A stretch of 64,000 nucleotides of DNA from assembly GCF_000021805.1 (NCBI RefSeq), contig NC_011726.1, positions 4,372,097 through 4,436,096 of the forward strand. The letters run 5' to 3'. Each line of letters starts with the position of its first letter. Position 1 is the first letter of the stretch. A model generated the notes under the pieces. That model searched no databases and was not told the DNA's origin. It was given only the letters and a program-made list of their open reading frames with translations. A program made the position numbers and the translations under genes. Shown here one piece after another: positions 36,385 through 45,475 of the stretch. Source of the stretch: Rippkaea orientalis PCC 8801 (lineage in GTDB: Bacteria; Cyanobacteriota; Cyanobacteriia; Cyanobacteriales; Microcystaceae).

Positions 36385-38334
36385 ATGGCAGTAATATTAC
36401 CTTTAATTGCCCTGGTTTTGTTGTTGTTAATTTTCTATAAAAAAACAAATTACTTTCGACATTCATTGTTGTCATCATCAATATGTTGGGGGCTTTTATT
36501 GACGATAATTACTGAAGTTTTGAGCTTAATACAATCACTTGTCTTTAGTTATCTTTCGTTAGGATGGGGATTCATAAATATATTATTGATTTTTATTTAC
36601 TTAAATATAAAATTAACTAAACATAAGAAAAAAATAGATCTAAAAAAAATATTTTATAAGCTTTCTAATTTTTGGATAATTATAGTATTAGGAGTAACTT
36701 TTGTTGTTACCATCGTTGGTTTGACAGCTTTAATATCACCGCCGAATAATAGGGATTCTATGGATTATCATATGGCTCGTGTAGCCTATTGGATTCAAAA
36801 CCATAGCTTAAATCACTATCCAACTCATTACTTAGCTCAATTGTACCAGGGACCCTTAGCAGAATTGATAATCGTGAATTTACAAATTTTGAGTGGTGGT
36901 GATTATTTGGCTAACCTTGTCCAGTGGTTAAGTTTGATTGGGAGTCTTTTGGGGGTATCATTGATTGCTAAATTATTAGGTGCAGATCTTTGGGGTCAAC
37001 TATTTTCTGCGGTAGTTGCAGCTACTATACCAATGGGTATCCTTCAAGGATCAAGCACTCAAAATGATTATGTGGCTTCTTTTTGGTTAGTTTGCTTGAC
37101 TTATTTTGTATTATTAAATGTTAAAGGTCAGAGAAATTGGAGCAATTTTTTACAGTTATCCTTTAGTCTAGGACTGGCTATTTTGACTAAAGGAACATCC
37201 TATATCTATGCTCTTCCTTTGATTATTTGGTTTTTACTTTCAGAATTAAAGTACCTCAAATGGCAGATATGGAAACCAACTTTAATGTTAGGAATTGTAG
37301 TTTTTATAATTAATTTAGGACATTATTCTCGTAATTATTTATTGTTTGGTAAAATAATATTTACTGGAAATAAATATACAAATGACGCTTTTTCATTGCC
37401 AATTTTTATATCAAATTTCATTAGAAATATAGCACTACATTTACGAACTCCAGTTCAGTCATTTAATTTTTTACTACAAAAAGTTGTGTCTTTGATTCAT
37501 CAAATATTAGGGATAGATATTAGTGATATTAGAACTACATGGTCTGGACAAGAATTTCAACTTTATTTTCCTAGTGGTCAAGAAGCTGTCAGTAGTTTAT
37601 TACATGAAAATTTAGCAGCTAATACCCTACATTTATTACTGATCGTAGGAGCTATTTTTATATTATTTTTTCAAGGAAAATACAAAAAAGATAAATTATT
37701 ATTTTATTACTGTATAATTTTAATTTCTATGTTTTTCCTGTTCTGTTTATTATTGAAATGGCAACCCTGGAATAGTCGTCTACATTTGCCTATCTTTGTT
37801 TTGTTTTCACCGTTTAGTGGTAGTGTTTTCTCCCGTTTTAAAAGTCGTTCATTTATCACATTTCTATCAATATTTTTGATTATTTCATCTTTTCCTTGGG
37901 TTTTTTTTAATACATCTAGACCAATAATTAGTAATCTAAAAACGGAAAGTATATTAACAACAAGTAGAACAAATCAGTATTTTAATAATTGGCCAACAAT
38001 TAAAAACCCTTACTTAAAAGCTACTGGATATATAAATTCTCAAGAATGTTCAAAAATTGGATTAACTCGAGATTTTCAAGTATGGCAGTATCCTTTATTT
38101 ATATTCATTAAACCGACAACATCTAATCCATTAGAAATTAGAAATATTAATGTTACTAATATCTCGTCAGAAAAAATGAAAGTAGAACCCTATAAACATT
38201 TTATCCCTTGCGCTATTATTTCTCTGAATTTTCCGGATCAAAAAAAGAAAATAAGCAAAGAAATTAACACTAATACTGGAACTTACAGTATCAAATTTTC
38301 CTCTAGACTAATTAATGTTTTTATGAAACAATAG
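36385..38334 (+). CDS. Large multi-pass membrane protein, glycosyltransferase family 39-like (GT-C)
   Basis: A 649-residue protein with about ten hydrophobic segments in the first two thirds and a soluble C-terminal part of about 150 residues. After the third segment comes a loop with RDSMDYHMARVAYWIQNHSL, an acidic motif placed as in GT-C (ArnT/PMT-like) glycosyltransferases, in which an Asp near the first luminal loop acts as catalyst. This placing is a resemblance, not a firm assignment. The gene is markedly more AT-rich than its neighbours typA and the dynamin gene, so transfer is possible. Flanks give no functional hint. Confidence 0.6.
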   Translation: MAVILPLIALVLLLLIFYKKTNYFRHSLLSSSICWGLLLTIITEVLSLIQSLVFSYLSLGWGFINILLIFIYLNIKLTKHKKKIDLKKIFYKLSNFWIIIVLGVTFVVTIVGLTALISPPNNRDSMDYHMARVAYWIQNHSLNHYPTHYLAQLYQGPLAELIIVNLQILSGGDYLANLVQWLSLIGSLLGVSLIAKLLGADLWGQLFSAVVAATIPMGILQGSSTQNDYVASFWLVCLTYFVLLNVKGQRNWSNFLQLSFSLGLAILTKGTSYIYALPLIIWFLLSELKYLKWQIWKPTLMLGIVVFIINLGHYSRNYLLFGKIIFTGNKYTNDAFSLPIFISNFIRNIALHLRTPVQSFNFLLQKVVSLIHQILGIDISDIRTTWSGQEFQLYFPSGQEAVSSLLHENLAANTLHLLLIVGAIFILFFQGKYKKDKLLFYYCIILISMFFLFCLLLKWQPWNSRLHLPIFVLFSPFSGSVFSRFKSRSFITFLSIFLIISSFPWVFFNTSRPIISNLKTESILTTSRTNQYFNNWPTIKNPYLKATGYINSQECSKIGLTRDFQVWQYPLFIFIKPTTSNPLEIRNINVTNISSEKMKVEPYKHFIPCAIISLNFPDQKKKISKEINTNTGTYSIKFSSRLINVFMKQ

Positions 38335-38760
38335 TTATGAGTGACGGCTTCGGATCATGATTTCTATCGGTTTATGATAGGTTGCAAACTCAAATTTTTC
38401 ATAAAAAGGAATCGCTTCAGGTAAACACATTAATGAAAAACATTCTACATTTCGTAATGATTGATGATTCATAATACTTTCCATCAGTAGAGAACCTAGC
38501 CCTTTTTTTTGATAGGAAGGATCAACCATAACATCCCAGATCGTAGCTCGATAGACATAATCTGTCAAGACACGAGCAAACCCAATGAGTTTTTCAGTTT
38601 CACAATGAGATAATCCAATAATAAGATCAGAATTTTCTAGCATTATTTTAATACCATCTAGCATTCTACCTTGACTCCACCAACTTAATTGATAGAGTTG
38701 ATATAAATCTTTAATTTGTGAGTCATTCACTTGGGTAATGATTTTAACTTTGTCTTTCAT
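38335..38760 (-). CDS. GNAT-family N-acetyltransferase
   Basis: Compact GNAT fold of 141 residues. Conserved acetyl-CoA motif A is seen as VDPSYQKKGLGSLLMESIMN (Q/R-x-x-G-x-G/A pattern), preceded by the beta-4 strand IWDVMV and followed by FSLMCLPEAIPFYEKFEF, where the E-x-x-x-F-Y-E part resembles motif B. The substrate, a protein or small-molecule amine, cannot be named. It converges on the 36385 gene, whose stop ends at its own stop. Confidence 0.85.
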   Translation of the reverse strand: MKDKVKIITQVNDSQIKDLYQLYQLSWWSQGRMLDGIKIMLENSDLIIGLSHCETEKLIGFARVLTDYVYRATIWDVMVDPSYQKKGLGSLLMESIMNHQSLRNVECFSLMCLPEAIPFYEKFEFATYHKPIEIMIRSRHS

Positions 38761-38859
38761 GGCTGATTTAATAACATTTAACAGTTCAATTTAGAACAGT
38801 TGTTAATTTTGCCTGTCAGAAAGGGAACACTAAGAGGGATAGTTTATTTGACTAACAGT

Positions 38860-41289
38860 ATGACTGAACTTGTGCCTCAGTGTCAAAATTTATCAACCCA
38901 GGTGAATAGTTTACTGGAGTTGCTACACCAAGAACCGTCCCTGCGTCCTCAATATGATACCACTGCGATCGCAGCCTCTCTAAAAAAAGCAATTTCTCCC
39001 CAGTTTGAGATTGTTTTTGCGGGTGCTTTTAGTGCCGGAAAATCGATGTTAATTAATGCTTTACTAGAACGAGAGTTATTGTATAGTGCAGAGGGACACG
39101 CTACAGGGACAGAATGCTATATCCACTATGCTGATGTTGATCAAGAAAGGGTGGTTTTAACTTTCCTCAGTGAAGCAGAAATCGGAGAACAAGTCAAGGC
39201 TTTATGTGACCGTTTACAAATTCCTGCTTATACTAATATTAATCAACCTGAAACGATTAAGTTTTTGACTGAACAGTCTCATGAAATTATCAAGCATGAG
39301 GGAGGAGAAAATCGGTCTGATAAAGCCAAGCAAGCTAAAGCATTACTTTTATTATTAGAGGGGTTTACCCATAACCGCGCTCACATCAAAACCCTTAATT
39401 ATGCTACCTATTCAATGGAACAGTTTAACTTCTCTAATTTAGCAGAAGCTGCCACTTATGCGCGTCGAGGAAGCAATAGTTCGGTATTGAAAAAGGTAGA
39501 ATATTACTGTCACCATTCCTTACTAAAAGATGGCAACATTTTAGTTGATACCCCTGGAATTGATGCTCCTGTAAAAAAAGATGCTGAATTAGCCTATGCT
39601 AAAATTCAACATCCCGATACTTCTGCTGTTGTTTGTGTCCTAAAACCTGCCTCTGCTGGCGATATGGCAATAGAAGAAACAGAATTATTAGAGAAAATGC
39701 GGTCTAATTTAGGCATCCGAGATCGAGTTTTTTATGTGTTCAACCGCATTGATCAAACTTGGTATGCTCCTCAATTACGACAGCGACTTGATAATTTAAT
39801 TCAATCTGAATTTCGGGACATTTCACGGGTTTATAAAACCAGTGCTTTATTGGGGTTTTATGCCAGTCAAATTAAGCACACCAATGGGAGTAACCGTTTT
39901 GGACTCGATACCATTTTTGCTGAAAGTGTCAAACAGATTGGAGGGGAAGAAGAAAATCCTCAATTTGTCAGTGAGTTTAATAATTATTGTGCTAATTCTG
40001 GTAAATTAACTCGGACAGATTTTAAGGTTTCTGTCCATGGGTATGAAACTCCCAATCAAAATTATGTCAGAATTTTGAACGAATGGGAACAACCCCTTAT
40101 TAATCAGTTAATTGCTGATAGTGGGATTGAGGATTTTCGCAACGCTATTACTCGTTATTTAACGGAAGAAAAGCGTCCCCAATTGTTTGCTATCTTAGCA
40201 GATGATTTACAACCCTTGTGTATTAATTTGCGTCAATATTACCTCGATAATTATCGAGAATTGGAACGTCAACCGCGAGATATCGAAGCGATGAAAGCGC
40301 AAGAATTAACCCGACTTCATCAAGAATTGAAGGAAGTAGGAATTGAGTTTAAAAACCAAATTGCTCATGAAGTGAATGAAGTTATTGTTAAAGCAGACGC
40401 AGCATTTGAACAAGATTTTAAAAAATTACAGTCAAGAATGGTGGAATATCTTGATGAATTGGTAAGAAATTTTTCTGTTCAAAATGCTAACCGTCGCGCT
40501 ACTTTAAGTCATCCTCGTAACCAAACTGTCCCCTTGATTGCTATTCTAGTTGAAGCATTGTATTATCTTGCAAATGAACTAGAAGATGTCTTAATAGAAG
40601 AGACAAATCGGTTGATTATGGCTTTCTATCAACGACTTTTAGATCGGATACGTCAGTCAGAATGCTATCGCAAATTATTTCGCTTGTTAGGCAATGATGG
40701 AGGAGTTGAAGACCAATTAAAACAAGTTGAAAAAAGTGTGATTGATGCGTTAGTCAATGAAGCAAAAATAGAATGCGATCGCTATGTCAGGGAGAGTCCA
40801 AGATTCTACGATGAAGGACAATTTTCTATCTATCAATTTCGTCAAACTTTAGAAAAAACTACCCAAGGATATGATTGTAGTAGTATCATAGAAGCCGAAC
40901 CTGCAATTCGTCAATTACTGAAGTTAGATTTTGACCCCAAAGTCTCAAAAACTATTCAGAAAGATTTCCGATCAGCGATCAATTTAACGCTAAAAACTCA
41001 CTTATTACCTATGGCAGATCAACAAGCTGAATTGATTTTTCAGCAGCACGATAAAGCAAGGGAATATTTAGGGCAGTCTTTAGATAAGGAGGCACAAGAA
41101 AAGATTGAACGCAATGAAAAATCTCAATCGCAAATTAAGGACAAAATTGAGGAGTATAATCAAGCGGTTTCGGGGATTAATGGTTGTCTCCAAGCAATGC
41201 AGGTTTATGAACGTCAATTACCTTTAATTAGTCAGGAAGATTTGAAGAGTAAAGAGATTTTAGTTGAGGTGTGTGACGAAAATAATTGA
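38860..41289 (+). CDS. Bacterial dynamin-like GTPase
   Basis: An 809-residue large GTPase. The P-loop is GAFSAGKSMLINALL, with switch T in HATGTECYI, G3 in ILVDTPGIDAP and G4-like NRID in VFYVFNRIDQTW. A long helical stalk follows (about 400-800), with hydrophobic patches that may serve as membrane paddle. Dynamin-like proteins remodel or bind membranes; in cyanobacteria several paralogues exist and their roles are largely unknown. An ATG at 38860 (start MTELVPQCQNLSTQ) was chosen over an in-frame start at 38800. Confidence 0.88.
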   Translation: MTELVPQCQNLSTQVNSLLELLHQEPSLRPQYDTTAIAASLKKAISPQFEIVFAGAFSAGKSMLINALLERELLYSAEGHATGTECYIHYADVDQERVVLTFLSEAEIGEQVKALCDRLQIPAYTNINQPETIKFLTEQSHEIIKHEGGENRSDKAKQAKALLLLLEGFTHNRAHIKTLNYATYSMEQFNFSNLAEAATYARRGSNSSVLKKVEYYCHHSLLKDGNILVDTPGIDAPVKKDAELAYAKIQHPDTSAVVCVLKPASAGDMAIEETELLEKMRSNLGIRDRVFYVFNRIDQTWYAPQLRQRLDNLIQSEFRDISRVYKTSALLGFYASQIKHTNGSNRFGLDTIFAESVKQIGGEEENPQFVSEFNNYCANSGKLTRTDFKVSVHGYETPNQNYVRILNEWEQPLINQLIADSGIEDFRNAITRYLTEEKRPQLFAILADDLQPLCINLRQYYLDNYRELERQPRDIEAMKAQELTRLHQELKEVGIEFKNQIAHEVNEVIVKADAAFEQDFKKLQSRMVEYLDELVRNFSVQNANRRATLSHPRNQTVPLIAILVEALYYLANELEDVLIEETNRLIMAFYQRLLDRIRQSECYRKLFRLLGNDGGVEDQLKQVEKSVIDALVNEAKIECDRYVRESPRFYDEGQFSIYQFRQTLEKTTQGYDCSSIIEAEPAIRQLLKLDFDPKVSKTIQKDFRSAINLTLKTHLLPMADQQAELIFQQHDKAREYLGQSLDKEAQEKIERNEKSQSQIKDKIEEYNQAVSGINGCLQAMQVYERQLPLISQEDLKSKEILVEVCDENN

Positions 41290-41299
41290 TGTTTTTTAG

Positions 41300-41330
41300 G
41301 GTAGGTTAGGATTGCTTAATCTACCTTTTT
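41300..41330 (+). terminator. Rho-independent terminator of the dynamin gene
   Basis: GGTAGGTTA pairs with TAATCTACC (one G-U pair) and is followed by five T. It lies 11 bases after the stop. Confidence 0.75.
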
Positions 41331-41360
41331 CTCACGCAGAGACGCAGAGGCGCAGAGAGA
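41331..41360. repeat. Dispersed cyanobacterial repeat CTCACGCAGAGACGCAGAGG
   Basis: CTCACGCAGAGACGCAGAGG continuing CGCAGAGAGA is a short purine-rich repeat often seen between cyanobacterial genes. It has internal copies of ACGCAGAG. Only one clear copy occurs in this window. Confidence 0.55.
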
Positions 41361-41527
41361 GGGGAGGAGGTTTTTTAGGATGCTTTCCCAACGCATCAAA
41401 CGCTAATTTTTGAAACGATAATTTGGTGTTGATTTTGTATCTAGTTTTTTAAAATAAATTGACATAGAATACAAATTAGTTTAAGATTTTAAAACATAGT
41501 ACTTAAATAAGAAAATACAGAGGTTTT

Positions 41528-41866
41528 ATGTCAGAGGATAAATTATTTGAGATTAATGAATACTTAGAAGGTGATGATGATGTCATTGCTTTTAGGGATA
41601 GTTCTACATATAAGATATCTAAGTTAAAAACCTTCTTGATAGAGAAGATTAAGTCCATTCGATACAAGGTTGGTATGTCTTGGAATGATTCAATTTTTAC
41701 ATCTTACGGTAGAGAATGCGAGATATTAAAAGTAGGTTCTGGAGGATGGATAAAAGGACAGTTGAAATTTAGAATGATATTAGAATTTATTCCTGATGAA
41801 CCTGAATTAAAAGAACCTGAGTCACCTTTAGATGAGATTAGAAAAAAAATTAGTGAAATGGGTTAA
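41528..41866 (+). CDS. KGK-domain protein of unknown function
   Basis: 112-residue protein that matches the small cyanobacterial KGK family by its core GSGGWIKGQLKFRMILEFIP, where W-x-K-G-x-L/V is the name-giving element, and by the acidic PDEPELKEPESPLDEI tail. The N-terminal half has LFEINEYLEGDDDVIAFRD. Function is unknown. The gene has AGAGG before the ATG and lies between the dynamin and a small coiled-coil gene. Confidence 0.75.
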   Translation: MSEDKLFEINEYLEGDDDVIAFRDSSTYKISKLKTFLIEKIKSIRYKVGMSWNDSIFTSYGRECEILKVGSGGWIKGQLKFRMILEFIPDEPELKEPESPLDEIRKKISEMG

Positions 41867-41971
41867 ACTATAATTTTAAAAAACTATTCATTTAACCTAA
41901 AAATTTCTCTTGTTTCCCAAGCCTATTGAAACTAGACACTAAGACATCAAATCTGACGGATAATTGAGTTA

Positions 41972-41996
41972 GTCCCCCAGGGGGAAGCTAGGGGAC
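41972..41996. other. GC-rich stem-loop in leader of the 42028 gene
   Basis: GTCCCC (41972-41977) can pair with GGGGAC (41991-41996); alternatively CCCCC pairs with GGGGG at 41974-41984. The segment lies 30 bases ahead of the ATG, just before the TAGGAG ribosome-binding site. The meaning is open. Confidence 0.35.
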
Positions 41997-42027
41997 ATTG
42001 TGAACATAACTAATAGGAGTTTAACCC

Positions 42028-42291
42028 ATGACTGAACAAGAGCAACTAACAAGAATTTTAACCCTAGTAGAGTTAACCAACTCAAGACTAGACAAATTAG
42101 ACAGCGATATCAAAGAAACCAATAAACGCATTGAGGATGAGGTTAAGCGATGGGATGAGAGGTTTTTTCAGCTAGTCAAAGAACAGGGACAAACTGCTAG
42201 GACAATTATTATTGCTGCGGCCTCAGTCGTGGTTCTTAGTCCCGTCCTAGGGGCGATCGCTGATGTCTTCACGCACTTTGTGAGCAAGTAG
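42028..42291 (+). CDS. Small coiled-coil protein with C-terminal membrane segment
   Basis: An 87-residue protein. A heptad-rich coil (LTRILTLVELTNSRLDKLDS, then KETNKRIEDEVKRW) is followed by one hydrophobic segment (TIIIAAASVVVLSPVLGAIA) and FTHFVSK. It resembles the tail-anchored protein at 26081 in plan, not in detailed sequence. The start is clear, with TAGGAG 9 bases upstream. Function unknown. It is followed by a terminator, so it forms its own transcript. Confidence 0.65.
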   Translation: MTEQEQLTRILTLVELTNSRLDKLDSDIKETNKRIEDEVKRWDERFFQLVKEQGQTARTIIIAAASVVVLSPVLGAIADVFTHFVSK

Positions 42292-42299
42292 CCAAGTTA

Positions 42300-42323
42300 T
42301 AGGGTGGCCACCATGCCACCCTA
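42300..42323 (+). terminator. Hairpin terminator after the 42028 gene
   Basis: TAGGGTGG/CCACCCTA, a perfect 8-bp stem with an eight-base loop, is followed by ATTGTTT. It starts nine bases past the stop. Confidence 0.7.
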
Positions 42324-42356
42324 ATTGTTTCTTGTTATTAATTTAATCATTAATCT

Positions 42357-42599
42357 ATGGTAAAAACACCTCGAATACCCATTCCCGAATCTGTGAGAGA
42401 ATACGTCTTTCAGCGAGATAACTATAACTGTCAGAGTTGTGGGAAAAATAAACAACAAGTTACTTTAAATGTGGATCATATTATTCCCTTAGCAAAAGGG
42501 GGAAGTAATGATATTAGTAACTTACAAACTTTGTGTAAACAGTGTAATCAAAAGAAAAAACATCATATTGATCCTCGTTTTCGTCGTCGGTTTACTTAA
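42357..42599 (+). CDS. HNH endonuclease-like small protein
   Basis: An 80-residue protein that is almost only an HNH domain. The parts are YNCQSCGKN (first CxxC), VDHIIPLAKGGSNDISNLQ (DH...N core) and LCKQCNQKK (second CxxC). Such proteins cut DNA non-specifically or as parts of larger systems; stand-alone short ones are common in cyanobacteria. The C-terminus is basic (FRRRFT). It ends at the same point as the convergent plsC gene. It has no methylase or phage genes around. Confidence 0.85.
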   Translation: MVKTPRIPIPESVREYVFQRDNYNCQSCGKNKQQVTLNVDHIIPLAKGGSNDISNLQTLCKQCNQKKKHHIDPRFRRRFT

Positions 42600-43541
42600 T
42601 TAATAAAACATTTGATTGAGAAAATTAGCAAAAAGTTTAGGTTCATCAGGTTCTTGATAGTCTTTAGGCAATAACTCAACCATGGCTTTTTCTAACGTTT
42701 CTAAAACTGCCTCAATCTCTTTTCGTTGTGGATGTTTTATCTGAGGAAATAATAACGGTTCCCCAAATGTTAGGGTTAGGGTTTTGCGCCAATATAGGTG
42801 TTTTGTACCACTTAAGGCAACCGGAACAATAGGAACCCCCCCACGCAACGCATATAACGCGGTTCCGCGTTTTAAAGGAACCGTTAATGATCCCTCGGTT
42901 GTCCCTAAACGTCCTTCAGGAAAGAGAATAATTCCCTCCTCGCGGTCTAAAATTGACTTAACTGCCCGATCAATCTGGCGTAAACTCTTGATATCGTTAC
43001 CAGAAGGCACGTTTTCCTCAATCGCTTCTGCTAAGGACTTTAAATCCTCATTTCCTGCTTTAACTGCTTCAATAATCGCCGTTTCTTGTCCCCAACGACG
43101 TTGTAAAGGAATCACTCCACCCGAAAGCCCTAAAATCAAGCGTTTCCACCGTTTATTGTACAACGAACGAGAATCGCCCAAAATATAATAATAAGGCGAT
43201 GCAGGGACTTCTGAGAGTAACAAAAAGGGATCAAGGTGATTGAGGTGGTTAGCGACTAAAATTACCCTATTGCGGGGAATACGTTCAGGATATTCGATCT
43301 TAACCCGAAATAAACTATGAATAAGCGATCGCAAAATCCAATGACGATAGCTTCCACTCAACCGATGGTCAAATTTTCCCTCGATAATCCTTTCGAGTTG
43401 CTGTAAACTGTGGTAAATCGCCCCTCTAACGGCTGAATTTTGGGCAGCAACGAGTCCTTCTTGAGCCCGTTGGATAGTTTTAGGGGTTAGGGTCGGTAAA
43501 CTAAAAGGATGGGTTAGTAGTTTCTGGCGAGGAATTGACAT
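42600..43541 (-). CDS. plsC: 1-acyl-sn-glycerol-3-phosphate acyltransferase-like protein
   Basis: Lysophosphatidate acyltransferase fold, 313 residues. Motif I, NHxxxxD, is in LVANHLNHLDPFLL; motif III, FPEGxxG, is in IILFPEGRLGTTEG; the later VPIVPVALSG matches motif IV. It should acylate glycerolipid precursors, but the long N-terminal part (about 70 residues) differs from the simplest PlsC. The ATG at 43541 is used; an in-frame TTG at 43568 would add nine residues. No hydrophobic anchor dominates. Confidence 0.85.
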   Translation of the reverse strand: MSIPRQKLLTHPFSLPTLTPKTIQRAQEGLVAAQNSAVRGAIYHSLQQLERIIEGKFDHRLSGSYRHWILRSLIHSLFRVKIEYPERIPRNRVILVANHLNHLDPFLLLSEVPASPYYYILGDSRSLYNKRWKRLILGLSGGVIPLQRRWGQETAIIEAVKAGNEDLKSLAEAIEENVPSGNDIKSLRQIDRAVKSILDREEGIILFPEGRLGTTEGSLTVPLKRGTALYALRGGVPIVPVALSGTKHLYWRKTLTLTFGEPLLFPQIKHPQRKEIEAVLETLEKAMVELLPKDYQEPDEPKLFANFLNQMFY

Positions 43542-43576
43542 AATAAGTAGGTCATCATAATTAAACAAATAATACC

Positions 43577-43643
43577 TGTAGGGTCGGCAAATCAGAGATT
43601 ACTCTGGACTCCCCGTAAAGTAGAAAACTTTGCCCACCCTACA
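43577..43643. repeat. Inverted repeat with 15-bp arms between plsC and Uma2 gene
   Basis: TGTAGGGTCGGCAAA (43577-43591) pairs with TTTGCCCACCCTACA (43629-43643) except for one position. The span of 67 bases looks like a small palindromic (MITE-like) element. Its GGGT...ACCC ends resemble the hairpins near 34147 and 42300. Confidence 0.5.
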
Positions 43644-43680
43644 AAACTACGTTGATTTATAATTACCTAATTATCCTTTT

Positions 43681-44433
43681 TTATTCTTCTTCTAAATTAA
43701 CCCCTAATTCTCGTAGTTTTTGTGCTAATTTATCAGCCCTTCGTTTTTGTTTTTCAGCCTGTTTTGTCGCAACTTTAGCCCGTTGTCTTTCTATTTCAGC
43801 TTGTTGTCTTTCTATTTCAGCCCGTTGTCTTTCTATTTCAGCATTTTGTTTTGCTTGTTGAAATTGACAGTCTAACTCAATAGAACTTAAAAATTTTTGT
43901 CCATCAGGATGATAGATTTCTAACCCTGATGAATCAACAACAAAACGAATCCCTAAACGGGGACTTATCCAATCATTTATCGGCAGAATTTCCGTTAAAT
44001 TTTCTCTCTCCCTTTGCCATCCTTGTAAGCGAAATCGTTTAGGATTGTAGAGATAATATTCTTCTACCCCATAGGTATCGTAAAACTCTAGTTTACGCTT
44101 CATTTCTGCTTTAGTATTCTTAGGAGAAAGAATCTCAAAAACGACTTGCGGGGGTATATTTTCTTCCCGCCATTGTCGATAGGAACCTCGTCTGCCTTTA
44201 GGACGACCAAAGGCTACCATGACATCGGGGGCAACAGGCGCAACTAAAGTCGATTGAATCGGATACCAGAGTAAATCTCCTGCAATAAAAACGTTAGGAT
44301 CATCAACAAAAAGAATCTCTAAATTTTCTTTGATTTTAACAATCCATTCGTATTGTTCTGTATTATCCGCCATCGGTTGACCGTCGCTATCAGGAAATAA
44401 TAAATCCTCATCAACATCTAAAAAACTAACCAT
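43681..44433 (-). CDS. Uma2-family (DUF820) endonuclease-like protein
   Basis: A 250-residue member of the very common cyanobacterial Uma2 group with a PD-(D/E)xK fold. Conserved elements are VFIAGDLLWYPIQ, PDVMVAFGRPKGRRGSYRQW, PPQVVFEILSPKNT and the tyrosine-rich YDTYGVEEYYLYNP. The C-terminal 50 residues form a coiled coil with near repeats (AEIERQRAEIERQQAEIERQ). The nuclease fold is family knowledge, and these genes' function is not known. It stands alone. Confidence 0.88.
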   Translation of the reverse strand: MVSFLDVDEDLLFPDSDGQPMADNTEQYEWIVKIKENLEILFVDDPNVFIAGDLLWYPIQSTLVAPVAPDVMVAFGRPKGRRGSYRQWREENIPPQVVFEILSPKNTKAEMKRKLEFYDTYGVEEYYLYNPKRFRLQGWQRERENLTEILPINDWISPRLGIRFVVDSSGLEIYHPDGQKFLSSIELDCQFQQAKQNAEIERQRAEIERQQAEIERQRAKVATKQAEKQKRRADKLAQKLRELGVNLEEE

Positions 44434-44502
44434 CGCTTCTTAATTATGCGTTGTTCTCTTCATTATAGCGATAAATCCTCCTTACAAAAACGACTTCTGT
44501 AC

Positions 44503-44523
44503 GGGCTTAATAATATTAAGCCC
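44503..44523. repeat. Palindrome GGGCTTAATA-A-TATTAAGCCC, copy 1
   Basis: Perfect 10-base arms around one A. The same palindrome, with longer arms (16 bases), lies at 50933-50965. Both are followed by CCCTA and a GACTTC-rich stretch. Confidence 0.7.
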
Positions 44524-44684
44524 CTATTGACTTCTAACTTTTGACTTCCTTATTGACTGCCCTAGGATAATTCGCTACGATGATCAATATGCCCCCAGGG
44601 GGGATATAGCCTGAGAAGAAATTTTGCGATAAGTTAAGTTAAGTAAAGAAAATTCTCACAATTGTAGTTTAGGTTAACAAGACG

Positions 44685-45407
44685 TTGATTTCATCCCCTT
44701 CCGATCTGCCAAGCGACTACCTCAGTCCCACCCCCCGAAAAGCCCTAAGCTTGATTTCCCAAGGTTCCCAAGCCTCCCAAGGATGGCTGATGTTTCTCGC
44801 TGCGGGATTTTTAGTCTCGGTTCCTGTGTTCATCGAAGCCCCCTTAGTGCGATTTTGCCCTGAAATTAGCGTTTTGATGACCGTCGTCTGGCTAGGGTTA
44901 GGTTGGATTTTAATGAAACAAGAACGAACCTACCACTGGGGAGACTTACTGTGGGGGTTTAGCTGGAGTTGGTTAGCGGGTTCGATTTATTGGGGGTGGT
45001 GGCGTTGGGAACCCCTGATTCATCTTCCCATCGAATCTATTGGTGTTCCTGTGGCTATTTGGGGGTTATGGCGAGGGTGGTCAAAGGTCGGTCACTTCTT
45101 CTATTTGGGCTCATTATTAGGAACCGTACTCACCGACGGTTATTTTTACCTAACGGGATTAATTCCCCATTGGCGACAAATCATGCAAGTTGACCCCGCC
45201 TTAGCGACCCCCATTTTTCAAGCAGCCTTAACTCAAGTTCAAACAGCCTGGGGAGTGAGTTGGGCAGTGGTTTTAGTCAACATTCTGTTAGGGGTTGGCT
45301 TGTGGGCAATGCAAAAACCCCATCCTCATTGGTGGGCATTAGCGGGCGCAGTATTGAGTACAATCTTAGTGGATAGTCTATTTTGGGTCGCTGCTTCTCT
45401 TGCTTGA
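44685..45407 (+). CDS. DUF3120 membrane protein
   Basis: Cyanobacterial membrane protein family with no known function. The 240 residues hold about six hydrophobic segments, starting with GWLMFLAAGFLVSVPVFIEA, and the Trp-rich segment LLWGFSWSWLAGSIYWGWWR. The start is uncertain: TTG at 44685 opens the longest frame and gives a short polar N-terminus before the first membrane segment, and no ATG is in frame until within that segment. A gap of 251 bases before it holds a palindrome and repeats. Confidence 0.8.
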   Translation: MISSPSDLPSDYLSPTPRKALSLISQGSQASQGWLMFLAAGFLVSVPVFIEAPLVRFCPEISVLMTVVWLGLGWILMKQERTYHWGDLLWGFSWSWLAGSIYWGWWRWEPLIHLPIESIGVPVAIWGLWRGWSKVGHFFYLGSLLGTVLTDGYFYLTGLIPHWRQIMQVDPALATPIFQAALTQVQTAWGVSWAVVLVNILLGVGLWAMQKPHPHWWALAGAVLSTILVDSLFWVAASLA

Positions 45408-45475
45408 GATAACTGTGCTTAGAATAGATATGTAAACTTGAGATCATTAGTCATGTTCTTACTGCTTAGACCCCC

